Of a DNA stretch of 53,499 nt, positions 31,731 through 40,553 are shown one piece after another; the stretch's first letter is position 1; every line of letters starts with the position of its first letter. Location: NCBI RefSeq assembly GCF_049671045.1, contig NZ_JBATUH010000113.1:1-53499 (forward strand). Reading direction: 5' to 3'. The position numbers were made by a program, and so were the translations under genes. Below the pieces are notes generated by a model that saw only the letters and a program-made list of their open reading frames with translations, was not told the DNA's origin and ran no database searches. Source of the DNA: Parvibaculum sp049671045 (GTDB lineage Bacteria > Pseudomonadota > Alphaproteobacteria > Parvibaculales > Parvibaculaceae).

Positions 31731-32932
31731 CGCCTCTCCCAATATCGAACGGCGAGGCCCGCCGCCTCTTTCTCGACCGTCACGCGCTCGGGCCCCGCGC
31801 CGCTCACGCGCTCGATCATGAGGAAACGCTCGCGCTGGTGCGCAAGCTCGGCTTCGTGCAGCTCGATTCCGTCAACACGGTGGAGCGCGCCCACCACATG
31901 ATCCTCTTCTCGCGCGCGGGCGGATACAGGCGCGAAACCCTCCACGCGCTCCACCACGAACGCCGCGCGCTTTTCGAGCACTGGACGCACGACGCCTCGC
32001 TCATCCCCATCGAGTTCTACCCGCACTGGCATCACCGCTTCCGCGCGGCGAAGGCGCGTATCGATCATCCCCGCTGGCGCCAGCGCTTCGGCCCCGAGCC
32101 CGAAAAGGCGATCCGCAATGTGCGCGCCCGCATTCGCAAGGAAGGCGCGCTCGCCGCGCGCGATTTCGAGGACAAGGGCGAAGGCGGCTGGTGGGGCTGG
32201 GGCCCCTCGAAGACGGCGCTCGAATATCTCTGGCGCACGGGCGAACTTGCCATCGCGCGGCGCGACGGTTTCGAAAAGGTCTATGATCTCGCCGCGCGCG
32301 TGATCCCGGACGAATGGCGCAAGGCGCGCCCCACGCGCGGCCAGACGATCGACTGGGCCTGCCGCGAGGCGCTGGAACGCCTCGGCATGGCGACGCCCAC
32401 GGAGATCGCCGCCTTCTTCGACCTCGTCGAGATCGCAGAGGCGCGGACCTGGGCGAAGGAGGCGCTGCGCCGCAAGGAGATCGTCGAGGTGACGGTCGAA
32501 GGCGCCGACGGCATGCGGAAACCGGCGCTCGCGCTGCCCGGCATCGAGGCGCGGATCACCGCGCTCGACGAGATGCCGGAAAGCCTGCGCCTTCTCTCGC
32601 CCTTCGATCCCGCGATCCGTGACAGAAAACGCACCATCCGCCTTTTCGGCTTCGACTACCGCATCGAGATCTTCGTGCCCGAGGCGAAGCGCCGCTACGG
32701 CTACTATGTGCTGCCGATCCTCGAAGGCGACCGCTTCGTCGCGCGCGCCGATCTCAAGACGCATCGAGACAAGGGCCTGCTCGAAGTGAAGGGCATGTGG
32801 CTCGAACCGGGCATGAAGCTCGACAAGGTACGCAAGGCCGCGATCGAGGACGCGCTTGGCGAGCTTGCCCGCTTCACGGGCGCCGATCGGGTCGCGGCAG
32901 GCGCTCCGCTACGGCGTGCCAGAGGCGCGTGA
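31727..32932 (+). CDS. YcaQ/AlkX-like winged-helix DNA glycosylase (COG3214)
   Basis: 401 aa of tandem winged-helix domains. The catalytic QxD signature is QLD (Gln45, Asp47) in KLGFVQLDSVNTVERAHHMI, followed by the family's HWTHDASLIP and GWWGWGPSK segments and LLSPFDPAIRDRKR near the C-terminus. YcaQ unhooks DNA interstrand crosslinks such as those made by mustards and azinomycin. Start overlap with the VOC gene (4 bp) suggests translational coupling. Its last 59 bp overlap the convergent chaC gene, unusual but both frames are supported. Confidence 0.88.
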   Translation: MTPLPISNGEARRLFLDRHALGPRAAHALDHEETLALVRKLGFVQLDSVNTVERAHHMILFSRAGGYRRETLHALHHERRALFEHWTHDASLIPIEFYPHWHHRFRAAKARIDHPRWRQRFGPEPEKAIRNVRARIRKEGALAARDFEDKGEGGWWGWGPSKTALEYLWRTGELAIARRDGFEKVYDLAARVIPDEWRKARPTRGQTIDWACREALERLGMATPTEIAAFFDLVEIAEARTWAKEALRRKEIVEVTVEGADGMRKPALALPGIEARITALDEMPESLRLLSPFDPAIRDRKRTIRLFGFDYRIEIFVPEAKRRYGYYVLPILEGDRFVARADLKTHRDKGLLEVKGMWLEPGMKLDKVRKAAIEDALGELARFTGADRVAAGAPLRRARGA

Positions 32933-33422
32933 GCTCGCGGTCGGCGATGCCCGTTTCCTCCAGATGGCGGACCGTGCTTTCGAGATAGTCGGGATTCCGG
33001 CCCGACCTTCCCTCCGCGCCCGCGACGATTTCGACCTGCCGCTCGAAGGGAAGCGCACCCGCATATTGCGGATGCCTGCGATCGACGATGAAGCAGAGCG
33101 CCTCGACACGGCGCCTCTCATCGACAAGCTCGACGTTTTTCAACGCTTCGACATAAACCGATGTCACCTGCTCGCGCGCCTGCAGATAGCGCCGCGTTTC
33201 CTCCGCCCGCGAAGCCGCCACGCGAAAGGCGACGCCCCGGCAGGCTCCGCCCGCATCGAGGCCGAAAACCAGTCCCGGCCGCTCCGGCGTGCCCCGGTGC
33301 ACATGGCTGTAAACGCAGAAGGAACGGCGATAGCCCCTGAGAAGCGCGGGCCTGCGCTCCTCATGCTCGAAACCCGGCCGCCACATCAGCGACCCATATC
33401 CAAAGACCCATAAATCCTGCAT
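32874..33422 (-). CDS. chaC: ChaC-type gamma-glutamylcyclotransferase
   Basis: 182 aa from the ATG at 33422 (GGGGCACAGG upstream). The N-terminus WVFGYGSLMWRPGF is the gamma-glutamylcyclotransferase glycine loop. The CRGVAFRV strand and LQAREQVTSVY with the conserved acidic region follow. ChaC-type enzymes cut glutathione to 5-oxoproline and Cys-Gly. The gene is divergent from the DUF2125 gene and its 3' end overlaps the YcaQ-like gene by 59 bp. The assignment is firm; the extent of glutathione preference is inferred. Confidence 0.9.
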   Translation of the reverse strand: MQDLWVFGYGSLMWRPGFEHEERRPALLRGYRRSFCVYSHVHRGTPERPGLVFGLDAGGACRGVAFRVAASRAEETRRYLQAREQVTSVYVEALKNVELVDERRRVEALCFIVDRRHPQYAGALPFERQVEIVAGAEGRSGRNPDYLESTVRHLEETGIADRELTRLWHAVAERLPRPDRRP

Positions 33423-33482
33423 CCTGTGCCCCGGAAGCATGTTCTGGATTTCAAGAACGGCGCGGCGGATATTATCGACACC

Positions 33483-34619
33483 ATGACGAGCACACCACCC
33501 GACACGAGAAATGCCGCAGCTGCGTTTCCATGGCGCATTTTCGGGCCGACGCTTGTTCTCATGGCGGGGCTCGCCGCCTATTCGGCCTATTGGTATGTCG
33601 CCGCAGGCAAGACGCGCGAGGCGATCGAGCGTTTCGCCGCCGCGCCTGCCGAGAAGATCGCCGTCGGCTGGGACGCCTTTTCGATCTCCGGTTTTCCCTA
33701 TCGCATCGAGGCCGCCTTCGTCGCCCCCGTCATCCGTGCGCCGCACGCGCCGGAAGCATGGGAATGGTCGGCTGAAAATCTCGAAGCCGATTTCCTGCCC
33801 TACAATCTCCGCCACGTCGTACTGAAGATCGATGGCGGGCAGCTTCTGAAATATCGCGACGTGTCCGGGCCCGCGCGGCAAACGCACTGGGTGAGCATGA
33901 TTTCGGACGGCGCCTGGGCGAGCTATGTCGCCATCGACGGCGCTCCGGTCGGCCGGCTTGCCATCGACATCAACAATCTCGTCGCGTTGCGCGATACGGG
34001 CACGGACAAGCCCGCGGCCAAAGCGGGCGCGGGAAAGGAAGGCCGCTTCGCCGCCGGACGCCTCCAGCTTCATGCGCAGCCCGCGGCGGCCGAACCTGGA
34101 AGCCCGCCCGCGCCGGGCGACGCGGCAAGCTATGACATCGCGCTGCAGGGCGACGATATCGACCTCGAGCGCCTCGCCGCGTCGCAGGTTCTCGGCGAGC
34201 GCATGACGCTTTTTGCCGCGCAGGCGCGCTTGCGCAACCTGCCCGCAAGCGCCAATGCGAGCCCGGTCGAGATGTCGCGCGAATGGCTCGCCAATGGCGG
34301 CAAGCTCGCCATCTCCGATCTCGCCATCAAATGGGGCGCGCTCGACCTCATGGCCCAGGGCGAAGTGACGCTCGACCGGCAGATGCGGCCGGAAGGCCGC
34401 CTCGATGCCGCCATCGCGGATTATGCAGGGCTCGTGAACGCGCTTGTGAAGGCGAAGGTCGTCAAGGAGAAGGATGCGCGCGTCGCGCTTGTCGGCCTCG
34501 GCCTTGTCGCGCAGTTGCAGGGCGACAAGTCGGGCCGGGTCCATGTTCCTGTACTGATGAAGGATGGAAGGCTCTTCCTCGGCCCGCTGCTCGTCGCGAC
34601 GCTCGACCCGCTCTTCTAG
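33483..34619 (+). CDS. DUF2125 domain protein, membrane-anchored
   Basis: 378 aa from the ATG at 33483; ATGs further upstream lie over the chaC promoter. An N-terminal membrane segment (about 20-38, GPTLVLMAGLAAYSAYWYVA) anchors a large soluble beta-rich domain with the DUF2125 opening GWDAFSISGFPYRIEAAFVAP and a later LEADFLPYNLRHVVLKIDG. DUF2125 is an alphaproteobacterial family of unknown function, probably periplasmic. It is divergent from chaC and overlaps the convergent tyrC stop by 4 bp. Confidence 0.85.
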   Translation: MTSTPPDTRNAAAAFPWRIFGPTLVLMAGLAAYSAYWYVAAGKTREAIERFAAAPAEKIAVGWDAFSISGFPYRIEAAFVAPVIRAPHAPEAWEWSAENLEADFLPYNLRHVVLKIDGGQLLKYRDVSGPARQTHWVSMISDGAWASYVAIDGAPVGRLAIDINNLVALRDTGTDKPAAKAGAGKEGRFAAGRLQLHAQPAAAEPGSPPAPGDAASYDIALQGDDIDLERLAASQVLGERMTLFAAQARLRNLPASANASPVEMSREWLANGGKLAISDLAIKWGALDLMAQGEVTLDRQMRPEGRLDAAIADYAGLVNALVKAKVVKEKDARVALVGLGLVAQLQGDKSGRVHVPVLMKDGRLFLGPLLVATLDPLF

Positions 34620-35563
34620 CCGCGCCCGCCTCCGGGGCCGGCCTGGCCCGGATTGCGGCCGAAATTCGGGGCGGAAACGTCCTGCCCCGCATCGATGATG
34701 GCGCGGCGGACGGCGCGCGTCCGCGTGAAGAGCGCGAAAAGTCCCTCGCCGTCGCCCCAGCGGATCATGCGCTGCATGGCCGAGAGATCTTCCGAGAAGC
34801 GGCCGAGCATTTCGAGGATCGCGTCCTTGTTGTTGAGGCAGATGTCGCGCCACATGGTCGGATCGGAGGAGGCAAGGCGCGTGAAATCACGAAAGCCGCC
34901 GGCGGAATATTTGATGACCTCGGACTCCGTCACCGTTTCGAGATCGTCCGCAGTGCCGACGATGTTGTAGGCGATGAGATGCGGCAGATGGCTGACGATG
35001 GCGAGCACCAGATCGTGATGCTTCGGCTCCATCACATCGACCTTCGAGCCGCAGGCCTCCCAGAAGGCGGTGAGCTTCGTGAGCGCGGCCCGGTCCGTGC
35101 CCGGCACCGGCGTCAGAATGCACCAGCGCCCGTCGAAGAGTTCGGCAAAGCCCGCATCGGGGCCCGACTGCTCGGTGCCCGCGATCGGATGGCCGGGAAT
35201 GAAGCTGACGCCTTCGGGCACGAAGGGGCCGACATCGCGGATGACCGCCGTCTTGACCGATCCCGCATCGGTGAGGATCGCGCCCTTCTTCAGATGCTTC
35301 TCGATGGCGGCGGCGACATCGCCAAGCGCGCCGACCGGCGTGCAGAGCACGACGAGATCGGCATCGCTCACCGCTTCGGCGAGGCTTGCGGCGGCGCTGT
35401 CGATGAAGCCGAGGTCAAGCGCGCGGCGCCGCGTCGCCTCGCTCGTCGCATAGCCGACAATGTGATCGGCGAGCTTGCCGCGCTTTACCGCATAGCCGAG
35501 CGAACCGCCGATGAGGCCGAGGCCCACAATGGCGATACGCGCGAATTTCGGGTCGGCGCTCAT
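34616..35563 (-). CDS. tyrC: Prephenate/arogenate dehydrogenase
   Basis: 315 aa from the ATG at 35563. The NAD(P)-binding motif GLGLIGGS opens the Rossmann domain. HPIAGTEQSGP holds the catalytic histidine region, and the helical C-terminal dimer domain carries HDLVLAIVSHLPHLIAYN and SAGGFRDFTRLASSDPTMW. It oxidatively decarboxylates prephenate or arogenate in tyrosine synthesis. Its start overlaps the hisC stop by 4 bp (ATGA), within the chorismate mutase-hisC-tyrC operon. Confidence 0.94.
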   Translation of the reverse strand: MSADPKFARIAIVGLGLIGGSLGYAVKRGKLADHIVGYATSEATRRRALDLGFIDSAAASLAEAVSDADLVVLCTPVGALGDVAAAIEKHLKKGAILTDAGSVKTAVIRDVGPFVPEGVSFIPGHPIAGTEQSGPDAGFAELFDGRWCILTPVPGTDRAALTKLTAFWEACGSKVDVMEPKHHDLVLAIVSHLPHLIAYNIVGTADDLETVTESEVIKYSAGGFRDFTRLASSDPTMWRDICLNNKDAILEMLGRFSEDLSAMQRMIRWGDGEGLFALFTRTRAVRRAIIDAGQDVSAPNFGRNPGQAGPGGGRG

Positions 35564-36657
35564 GCGCGCTTCCCCATGAATTCGGCGAGCGCGGCGACGA
35601 CGAGGCGGTTTGCCTCCTCCGTGCCGACGCTGAGCCGGAGATGCTGCGGAAGCCCGTAGGAACCGACCTGGCGGAGGATGAGCCCGCGCGTCATCAGGAA
35701 GCGGTCGGCATCCTGTGCCGTCTTGCCCGCTTCTTCGGGGAAACGGATGAGCAGGAAATTCGCAACGCTCGGCGCGACCTCGAGGCCGAGCTTGCCGATC
35801 TCCTCGCTGAGCCATGCGAGCCATGTCTCGTTATGCGCGCGCGCCTTCTCGAAATGCGCGATGTCGCGGATCGCCGCGATGCCGGCCTCGAGCGCCGGAA
35901 CGGAGACGTTGAAGGGGCCGCGGATGCGATTGATAACATCGACGACATGGGCCGGCGCATACATCCAGCCGAGCCGAAGCGCGGCGAGGCCGTAAATCTT
36001 CGAGAAGGTGCGCGTCATCACCACATTGTCCGACGTCGCCACAAGCTCGATGCCGCTTTCGTAATCGTTCTTGCGCACATATTCGCAATAGGCGGCATCG
36101 ATCACGAAGAGAATGTCGGGACGAAGCCCGGCATGGAGCCGCTTCACCTCGTCGACCGGCAGATAGCTCCCCGTCGGATTGTTGGGATTGGCGAGGAAGA
36201 CGATCTTCGTCCGTGGCGTCACCGCGGCGAGGATCGCATCGACATCGGCGCGCAGTCCTTTCTCGCGCACCGAAACGAGCTTCGCGCCCGCCGCCCTTGT
36301 GACGATCGGATAGACGAGAAAGCCGTGCTCGGTCGCGATCGCCTCGTCGCCCTCCCCGAGATAGGCCTGGGCGAGAAGGTGCAGCAGCTCGTCCGAACCG
36401 GCGCCGCAGACGATGCGCTCGGGATTGAGCCCGAAGCGCTCGGCGATCGCCCGGCGCAATTCGCCGGCCGAGCCTTCCGGATAGCACTCGAGCGCGCCCG
36501 CCGCCGCAATGAAAGCCTCGCGCGCGCGCGGGCTCGGCCCGAGCGGCGTCTCATTGGCCGAAAGCTTGAAGACCCGCCCCGCGCCATGCGCCTGCGCGCG
36601 GCCCGCGACATAGGGCTCGATCTCGAGAATGCCCTTCTGGGGCAGAGGGTGCGTCAT
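35560..36657 (-). CDS. hisC: Histidinol-phosphate/aromatic aminotransferase
   Basis: 365 aa from the ATG at 36657. It is a class II aminotransferase: substrate loop FKLSANETPLGPS, LANPNNPTGSYL, and the PLP lysine in TRTFSKIYGLAALRLGWMYAP, then RGPFNVSVPALEAG. HisC makes histidinol phosphate. Encoded between chorismate mutase and prephenate dehydrogenase, it probably also acts on aromatic substrates. It is 2 nt past the chorismate mutase stop and coupled to tyrC. A dual role is inferred from position. Confidence 0.93.
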   Translation of the reverse strand: MTHPLPQKGILEIEPYVAGRAQAHGAGRVFKLSANETPLGPSPRAREAFIAAAGALECYPEGSAGELRRAIAERFGLNPERIVCGAGSDELLHLLAQAYLGEGDEAIATEHGFLVYPIVTRAAGAKLVSVREKGLRADVDAILAAVTPRTKIVFLANPNNPTGSYLPVDEVKRLHAGLRPDILFVIDAAYCEYVRKNDYESGIELVATSDNVVMTRTFSKIYGLAALRLGWMYAPAHVVDVINRIRGPFNVSVPALEAGIAAIRDIAHFEKARAHNETWLAWLSEEIGKLGLEVAPSVANFLLIRFPEEAGKTAQDADRFLMTRGLILRQVGSYGLPQHLRLSVGTEEANRLVVAALAEFMGKRA

Positions 36658-36659
36658 GG

Positions 36660-37556
36660 TCACTCGCCATCCTTTGCGCGCTGAACGGGGTTCGCATAGC
36701 CGCCGATGACGGAGGCGGTTTCGATCGCCCCATCCGACGCGAGCGCGGCAATGCGCGGGTCGCCCGCATCGAGATGGCCTGCCACCGCGAAGAGATTGTG
36801 ATGAAGGGCCTGGCCGTCCTTCGTCGCCGCAACCGCGATCCGCCTTGCGGCAAGCCCCGCCGCCTTGACCCGCGCCGCGATCGTCGCCTCGCTCACATCG
36901 CCCTCGGTCGCGACCGCGACAAGGCTCGTATCGTCTCCGGTCGGCTCGAACTCGGCCTGCGCGACGACGAGGCCGCGCACGGCCTCCGCGTCGTCCCCGA
37001 TCTCGAGGAAAGGCACACGCCCGACGACGCGCGGTCCCTCCGCGCCTCCCCCCGCCAGCGCCGGCCACCAGTCGCCGCCCGCATAATTGCCGGGCTCGGG
37101 CAGAATGCCGATGGCGGAACGGTCATGCGAGACGCGCCGCAGCACGTCGCGCGCCGTCTCATGAAGCTCCATATCGGTCGACGAGCCGTAATAGCTGCGC
37201 GCCAGATCCCAGAAGGCGAGATCCCGGTCGGCGCCGAAGACATCGACCCGGAACGGCCCCTGGATGCGCGTCATGGTGCAGATGATCTCGCGCCAGATGC
37301 GGAAGACGACCTTGAGCGGCAACTGCCCCCTCTGGCGACCGGCAAGGCGGCGCAGCACCTGCGCCTCGCGGCCCGGCCGGAAGGCGATGAAACTGCCCTG
37401 CCCCTCGGCGCTGGCCGCCCGGGCCTTGGCTTCCGCGACCTCGACGACAAGCTCGGTCCGCTTCATCAGCAGGTCCTGGATGGCGTCGTCGATCGTGTCG
37501 ATCTCGCGCCGGACCTCGGCGAGCGCCTTCTCGGGATTCATGGTCTTGCTCGACAT
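36660..37556 (-). CDS. Chorismate mutase with C-terminal prephenate dehydratase-like tail
   Basis: 298 aa from the ATG at 37556; an ATG at 37541 is possible. Residues 10-100 are an AroQ-type chorismate mutase (EVRREIDTIDDAIQDLLMKR, REAQVLRRLAGRQRG, IWREIICTM). Stand-alone AroQ proteins are about 100 aa; the further 190 residues resemble a degenerate prephenate dehydratase plus ACT-like end (GILPEPGNYAGGDWW, GDDTSLVAVATEG, FAVAGHLDAGDPRIAAL). The dehydratase TRF catalytic motif is not visible. It makes prephenate for tyrC next door. The tail may be regulatory. It leads the hisC-tyrC operon, divergent from metX. Confidence 0.8.
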   Translation of the reverse strand: MSSKTMNPEKALAEVRREIDTIDDAIQDLLMKRTELVVEVAEAKARAASAEGQGSFIAFRPGREAQVLRRLAGRQRGQLPLKVVFRIWREIICTMTRIQGPFRVDVFGADRDLAFWDLARSYYGSSTDMELHETARDVLRRVSHDRSAIGILPEPGNYAGGDWWPALAGGGAEGPRVVGRVPFLEIGDDAEAVRGLVVAQAEFEPTGDDTSLVAVATEGDVSEATIAARVKAAGLAARRIAVAATKDGQALHHNLFAVAGHLDAGDPRIAALASDGAIETASVIGGYANPVQRAKDGE

Positions 37557-37710
37557 GGGGCTCAGCTCTTCAGGGGGCTCTCGTCACAAGGCTCCCGGCG
37601 GCGATCCGGCTGGCCGGAACGGGACTCTGGATTGAAGGCGGAAGGCCCCCACGCCCCGCCCGCAAGAGGGGTATTCATAAGCGGCGCACCCGGCAAAATC
37701 AAAGAAAACA

Positions 37711-37740
37711 TTGACATTTAGCGGGCCTGGTCCCTAGCTA
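37711..37740 (+). promoter_or_regulatory. Candidate promoter of metXW
   Basis: TTGACA (37711-37716) and TAGCTA (37735-37740) are separated by 18 bp, about 100 nt upstream of metX. The leader 37741-37841 shows no convincing SAM riboswitch. Confidence 0.5.
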
Positions 37741-37841
37741 TGCAGCCTGCCGCCGGGGGTCCGGAATGGTCCTGGCCCAGCGCCCGTCTGACCCTGCCGC
37801 CCGTGGCTTGCTCCGAGATTTTAGGGAAAGATAGCCGGGCG

Positions 37842-39026
37842 ATGAGCAAGAGCCGAGAGCTGAAAACCGGGCCCACCGCCGCGGCGGACGGGGTCGAGGC
37901 CGTGAGCGCCGTCGAGACCTTCGGGCCCGAGACGCCGCTGGCGCTCGACTGCGGCGTCAGCCTTTCACCCTTCACCATTGCCTATCAGACCTACGGAACG
38001 CTCAACGCCGACAAGTCGAACGTCGTCCTCGTCTGCCACGCGCTGACGGGCGACCAGTATGTCGCGAGCCGCCATCCGATCACGGGCAAGCCCGGCGGCT
38101 GGTGGCCGCAGATGGTGGGTCCGGGCCTGCCCATCGACACGAACCGCTTCTTCGTCATCTGCCAGAACGTCATCGGCGGCTGCATGGGGACGACGGGGCC
38201 GATGGACATCGACCCCGCGACCGGCAAGCCCTATGGCCTCTCCTTCCCCGTCATCACCATCGGCGACATGGTGCGGGCGCAGGCCATGCTGCTCGACCGG
38301 CTCGACATCAAGGACATTTTCTGCGTCATCGGCGGCTCCATGGGCGGCATGCAGGTGCTGCAATGGGCGGCCGCCTATCCCGAGCGCGTCTTCTCGGCCA
38401 TTCCGATCGCGACCGCCGCGCGCCACTCCGCGCAGAACATCGCCTTCCACGAGGTCGGCCGGCAGGCGATCATGGCCGATCCCGAATGGAGAGGCGGCGC
38501 CTATCTCGACGAAGGCACGACGCCGGCGAAAGGTCTCGCCGTCGCGCGCATGGCGGCGCATATCACCTATCTCTCGGAGGCGGCCCTTCACCGCAAGTTC
38601 GGCCGCAATCTGCAGAACCGGGAGAAGATCACCTATGGCTTCGACGCCGATTTCCAGATCGAATCCTATCTGCGCCATCAGGGCTCGACCTTCGTCGACC
38701 GCTTCGACGCCAATTCCTATCTCTACATCACGCGCGCCATGGATTATTTCGATCTCGCGGCCGATTACGGCGGCGTGCTCGCCAACGCCTTCAAGGGCAC
38801 GGCGACGCGCTTCTGCGTCGTCTCCTTCACATCCGACTGGCTCTTTCCGACCTCGGACAATCGCCAGGTCGTGCAGGCGCTCAACGCGGCGGCCGCCAAT
38901 GTGAGCTTCGTCGAGATCGCGACCGACAAGGGCCATGACGCCTTCCTGCTCGACGAACCGGAAATGTTCTCGACCCTCAGGGGTTTCATCGGTTCGGCCG
39001 CCAAGCGCCGGGGGCTGGCGGAATGA
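37842..39026 (+). CDS. metX: Homoserine O-acetyltransferase
   Basis: 394 aa from the ATG at 37842; an in-frame run back to 37740 overlaps the promoter and is rejected. It is an alpha/beta hydrolase with nucleophile Ser166 in IGGSMGGMQ, the acid in SDWLFPTSDN and the base in DKGHDAFLLD. NVIGGCMGTTGP is the family's oxyanion region. It acetylates homoserine at the start of methionine synthesis. Its stop overlaps the metW start (ATGA), the usual metXW pair. Confidence 0.96.
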   Translation: MSKSRELKTGPTAAADGVEAVSAVETFGPETPLALDCGVSLSPFTIAYQTYGTLNADKSNVVLVCHALTGDQYVASRHPITGKPGGWWPQMVGPGLPIDTNRFFVICQNVIGGCMGTTGPMDIDPATGKPYGLSFPVITIGDMVRAQAMLLDRLDIKDIFCVIGGSMGGMQVLQWAAAYPERVFSAIPIATAARHSAQNIAFHEVGRQAIMADPEWRGGAYLDEGTTPAKGLAVARMAAHITYLSEAALHRKFGRNLQNREKITYGFDADFQIESYLRHQGSTFVDRFDANSYLYITRAMDYFDLAADYGGVLANAFKGTATRFCVVSFTSDWLFPTSDNRQVVQALNAAAANVSFVEIATDKGHDAFLLDEPEMFSTLRGFIGSAAKRRGLAE

Positions 39027-39673
39027 CGGCAAGAGACGTGACGGCCTCCAATGGCGGCAATAACGGCCATGCGCAAAGCCGCGTCGATCTCGCGCTCATC
39101 GCCGAGATGATCGCGCCTAATGTGCGCGTGCTCGATGTCGGCTGCGGCGATGGCGAGCTTCTCGCACTGCTCGCGCGAACGAAGAATGTCGACGGGCGCG
39201 GCATCGAGCTTTCGCAGGAGGGGGTCAATGCCTGCGTTTCGCGCGGGCTCTCCGTCGTTCAGGGCGATGCCGATACCGACCTTCGCACCTATCCCGACGA
39301 TGCCTTCGACTATGTGATCCTGAGCCAGACCATCCAGGCGACGCGCAATCCGCGCGAGGTGCTCCAGCAGATGAAGCGCATCGGCCGCCGCGCCGTCGTC
39401 TCCTTCCCCAATTTCGGCAACTGGCGCGTGCGGCTTCAGCTTCTCTGCTCCGGCCGCATGCCGGTGACGCGCACGCTCGGCCATGCCTGGTACGACACGC
39501 CGAACATTCACCTCTGCACGGTGCGCGACTTCGTGGCGCTTTGCGAGGAAGTCGATTTCAATATCGACGATGCGGTGAGCGTCAGCGGAAATCGCGCGCG
39601 CCGCGTCGGCCGTCCCGGCCGCATCGACAATCTGCTCGCCGAGGACGCGGTGCTGCTGCTGTCGCGGAAATAA
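39023..39673 (+). CDS. metW: Methionine biosynthesis protein MetW
   Basis: 216 aa SAM-dependent methyltransferase fold with LDVGCGDGELLALLA, the ASQEGV-like helix, and DAFDYVILSQTIQATRNPREVL; the family's SFPNFGNWRVR motif is present. MetW partners MetX in methionine synthesis in many proteobacteria and probably stabilises or activates it. It overlaps metX by 4 bp and abuts the convergent methyltransferase gene by 1 bp. Confidence 0.95.
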   Translation: MTARDVTASNGGNNGHAQSRVDLALIAEMIAPNVRVLDVGCGDGELLALLARTKNVDGRGIELSQEGVNACVSRGLSVVQGDADTDLRTYPDDAFDYVILSQTIQATRNPREVLQQMKRIGRRAVVSFPNFGNWRVRLQLLCSGRMPVTRTLGHAWYDTPNIHLCTVRDFVALCEEVDFNIDDAVSVSGNRARRVGRPGRIDNLLAEDAVLLLSRK

Positions 39674-40435
39674 TCAGCGGTCGTCTTCCATGTCCTTCTG
39701 CCAGCCGCGCGGCACCGGCGTCATCGCCCGCACGCGCTGCCGGATCGCGGCCATGCAGCGCGCCTCCGGAATGGGCGTCGCCGCATAGATCTGCTTCGTC
39801 GCCTCGACGAGAATGACGCCGGCGAAGCGCGGCCAAAGGAAAGTGCCCACGCGCTCCCATGCGCGCGCCGAGCGCATCAGCGGCCGCAGATCGAAGGGCG
39901 GCACGAAAAGCGCCACCTCCCAGCCCGCCGGGCTGAACATCGATTCGCGCAGCGCCTGCGTGATCTGGCCGCGCGAGAAAGGCTGCCCCTGCCCGAAAGG
40001 CGTCGCCTCGCGCCGCGCCCAGAGGCCGCGCCTGTTCGGCACCACGATGAGCACCCGCCCGCCCGGCGCCAGCACCCGCCACACCTGCCGCAGCATGGCG
40101 CGCATCGCCTCGCTCGCCTCGAGCCCATGCACGATGAGAACGCGGTCGATGCTCTCGTCCTCGAGCGGCAGTTCCTTTTCATCGACGAGGCCGGTGAGGC
40201 AGCGCCCCTCGGGCGGCCAGCGCAGAACGCCCTGCTGCGCCGGCATGAGGCCGACGACGCGCTCCGCCTCGCCCAGAAATGATCCGAGATAGGGCGTGGC
40301 GAAGCCGAGGCCGAGCACGGAAAGCCCCTTCACATCGGGCCACATGGCGCGAATCCGCCGGCCGATCAGCGCGCGTGCGACCCGCCCGAGCGCCCTGCCG
40401 TAAAAATTCCTGAGATCGATGACATCCATCGGCAT
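39674..40435 (-). CDS. Class I SAM-dependent methyltransferase
   Basis: 253 aa. The SAM site is partly degenerate: LSVLGLGFATPYLGSFL in place of a GxGxG loop. The later ESIDRVLIVHGLEAS and VWRVLAPGGRVLIVVPNRRGLWARREATPFGQG segments are typical of small-molecule/tRNA-type methyltransferases found next to gloB in alphaproteobacteria. Substrate is unknown. It is divergent from gloB and tail-to-tail with metW. The ATG at 40435 starts at MPMDVIDL, and a GTG or other start cannot be excluded. Confidence 0.85.
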   Translation of the reverse strand: MPMDVIDLRNFYGRALGRVARALIGRRIRAMWPDVKGLSVLGLGFATPYLGSFLGEAERVVGLMPAQQGVLRWPPEGRCLTGLVDEKELPLEDESIDRVLIVHGLEASEAMRAMLRQVWRVLAPGGRVLIVVPNRRGLWARREATPFGQGQPFSRGQITQALRESMFSPAGWEVALFVPPFDLRPLMRSARAWERVGTFLWPRFAGVILVEATKQIYAATPIPEARCMAAIRQRVRAMTPVPRGWQKDMEDDR

Positions 40436-40553
40436 GCGGGAACCCTAGCAGATTCTCCCTGACGCTTCGTTGCACCCGCTTGAGGGCTTCAAACTCGGCC
40501 TCATCGACACTACCTTATGTTCATCCCCATTCAGTGAAAGCCGGACCCCGCAT

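Noticed and set aside
37741..37841. Possible SAM riboswitch upstream of metX
   Set aside because: The conserved SAM-II pseudoknot elements were not found in the metX leader; nothing matching the known alphaproteobacterial motif is visible.
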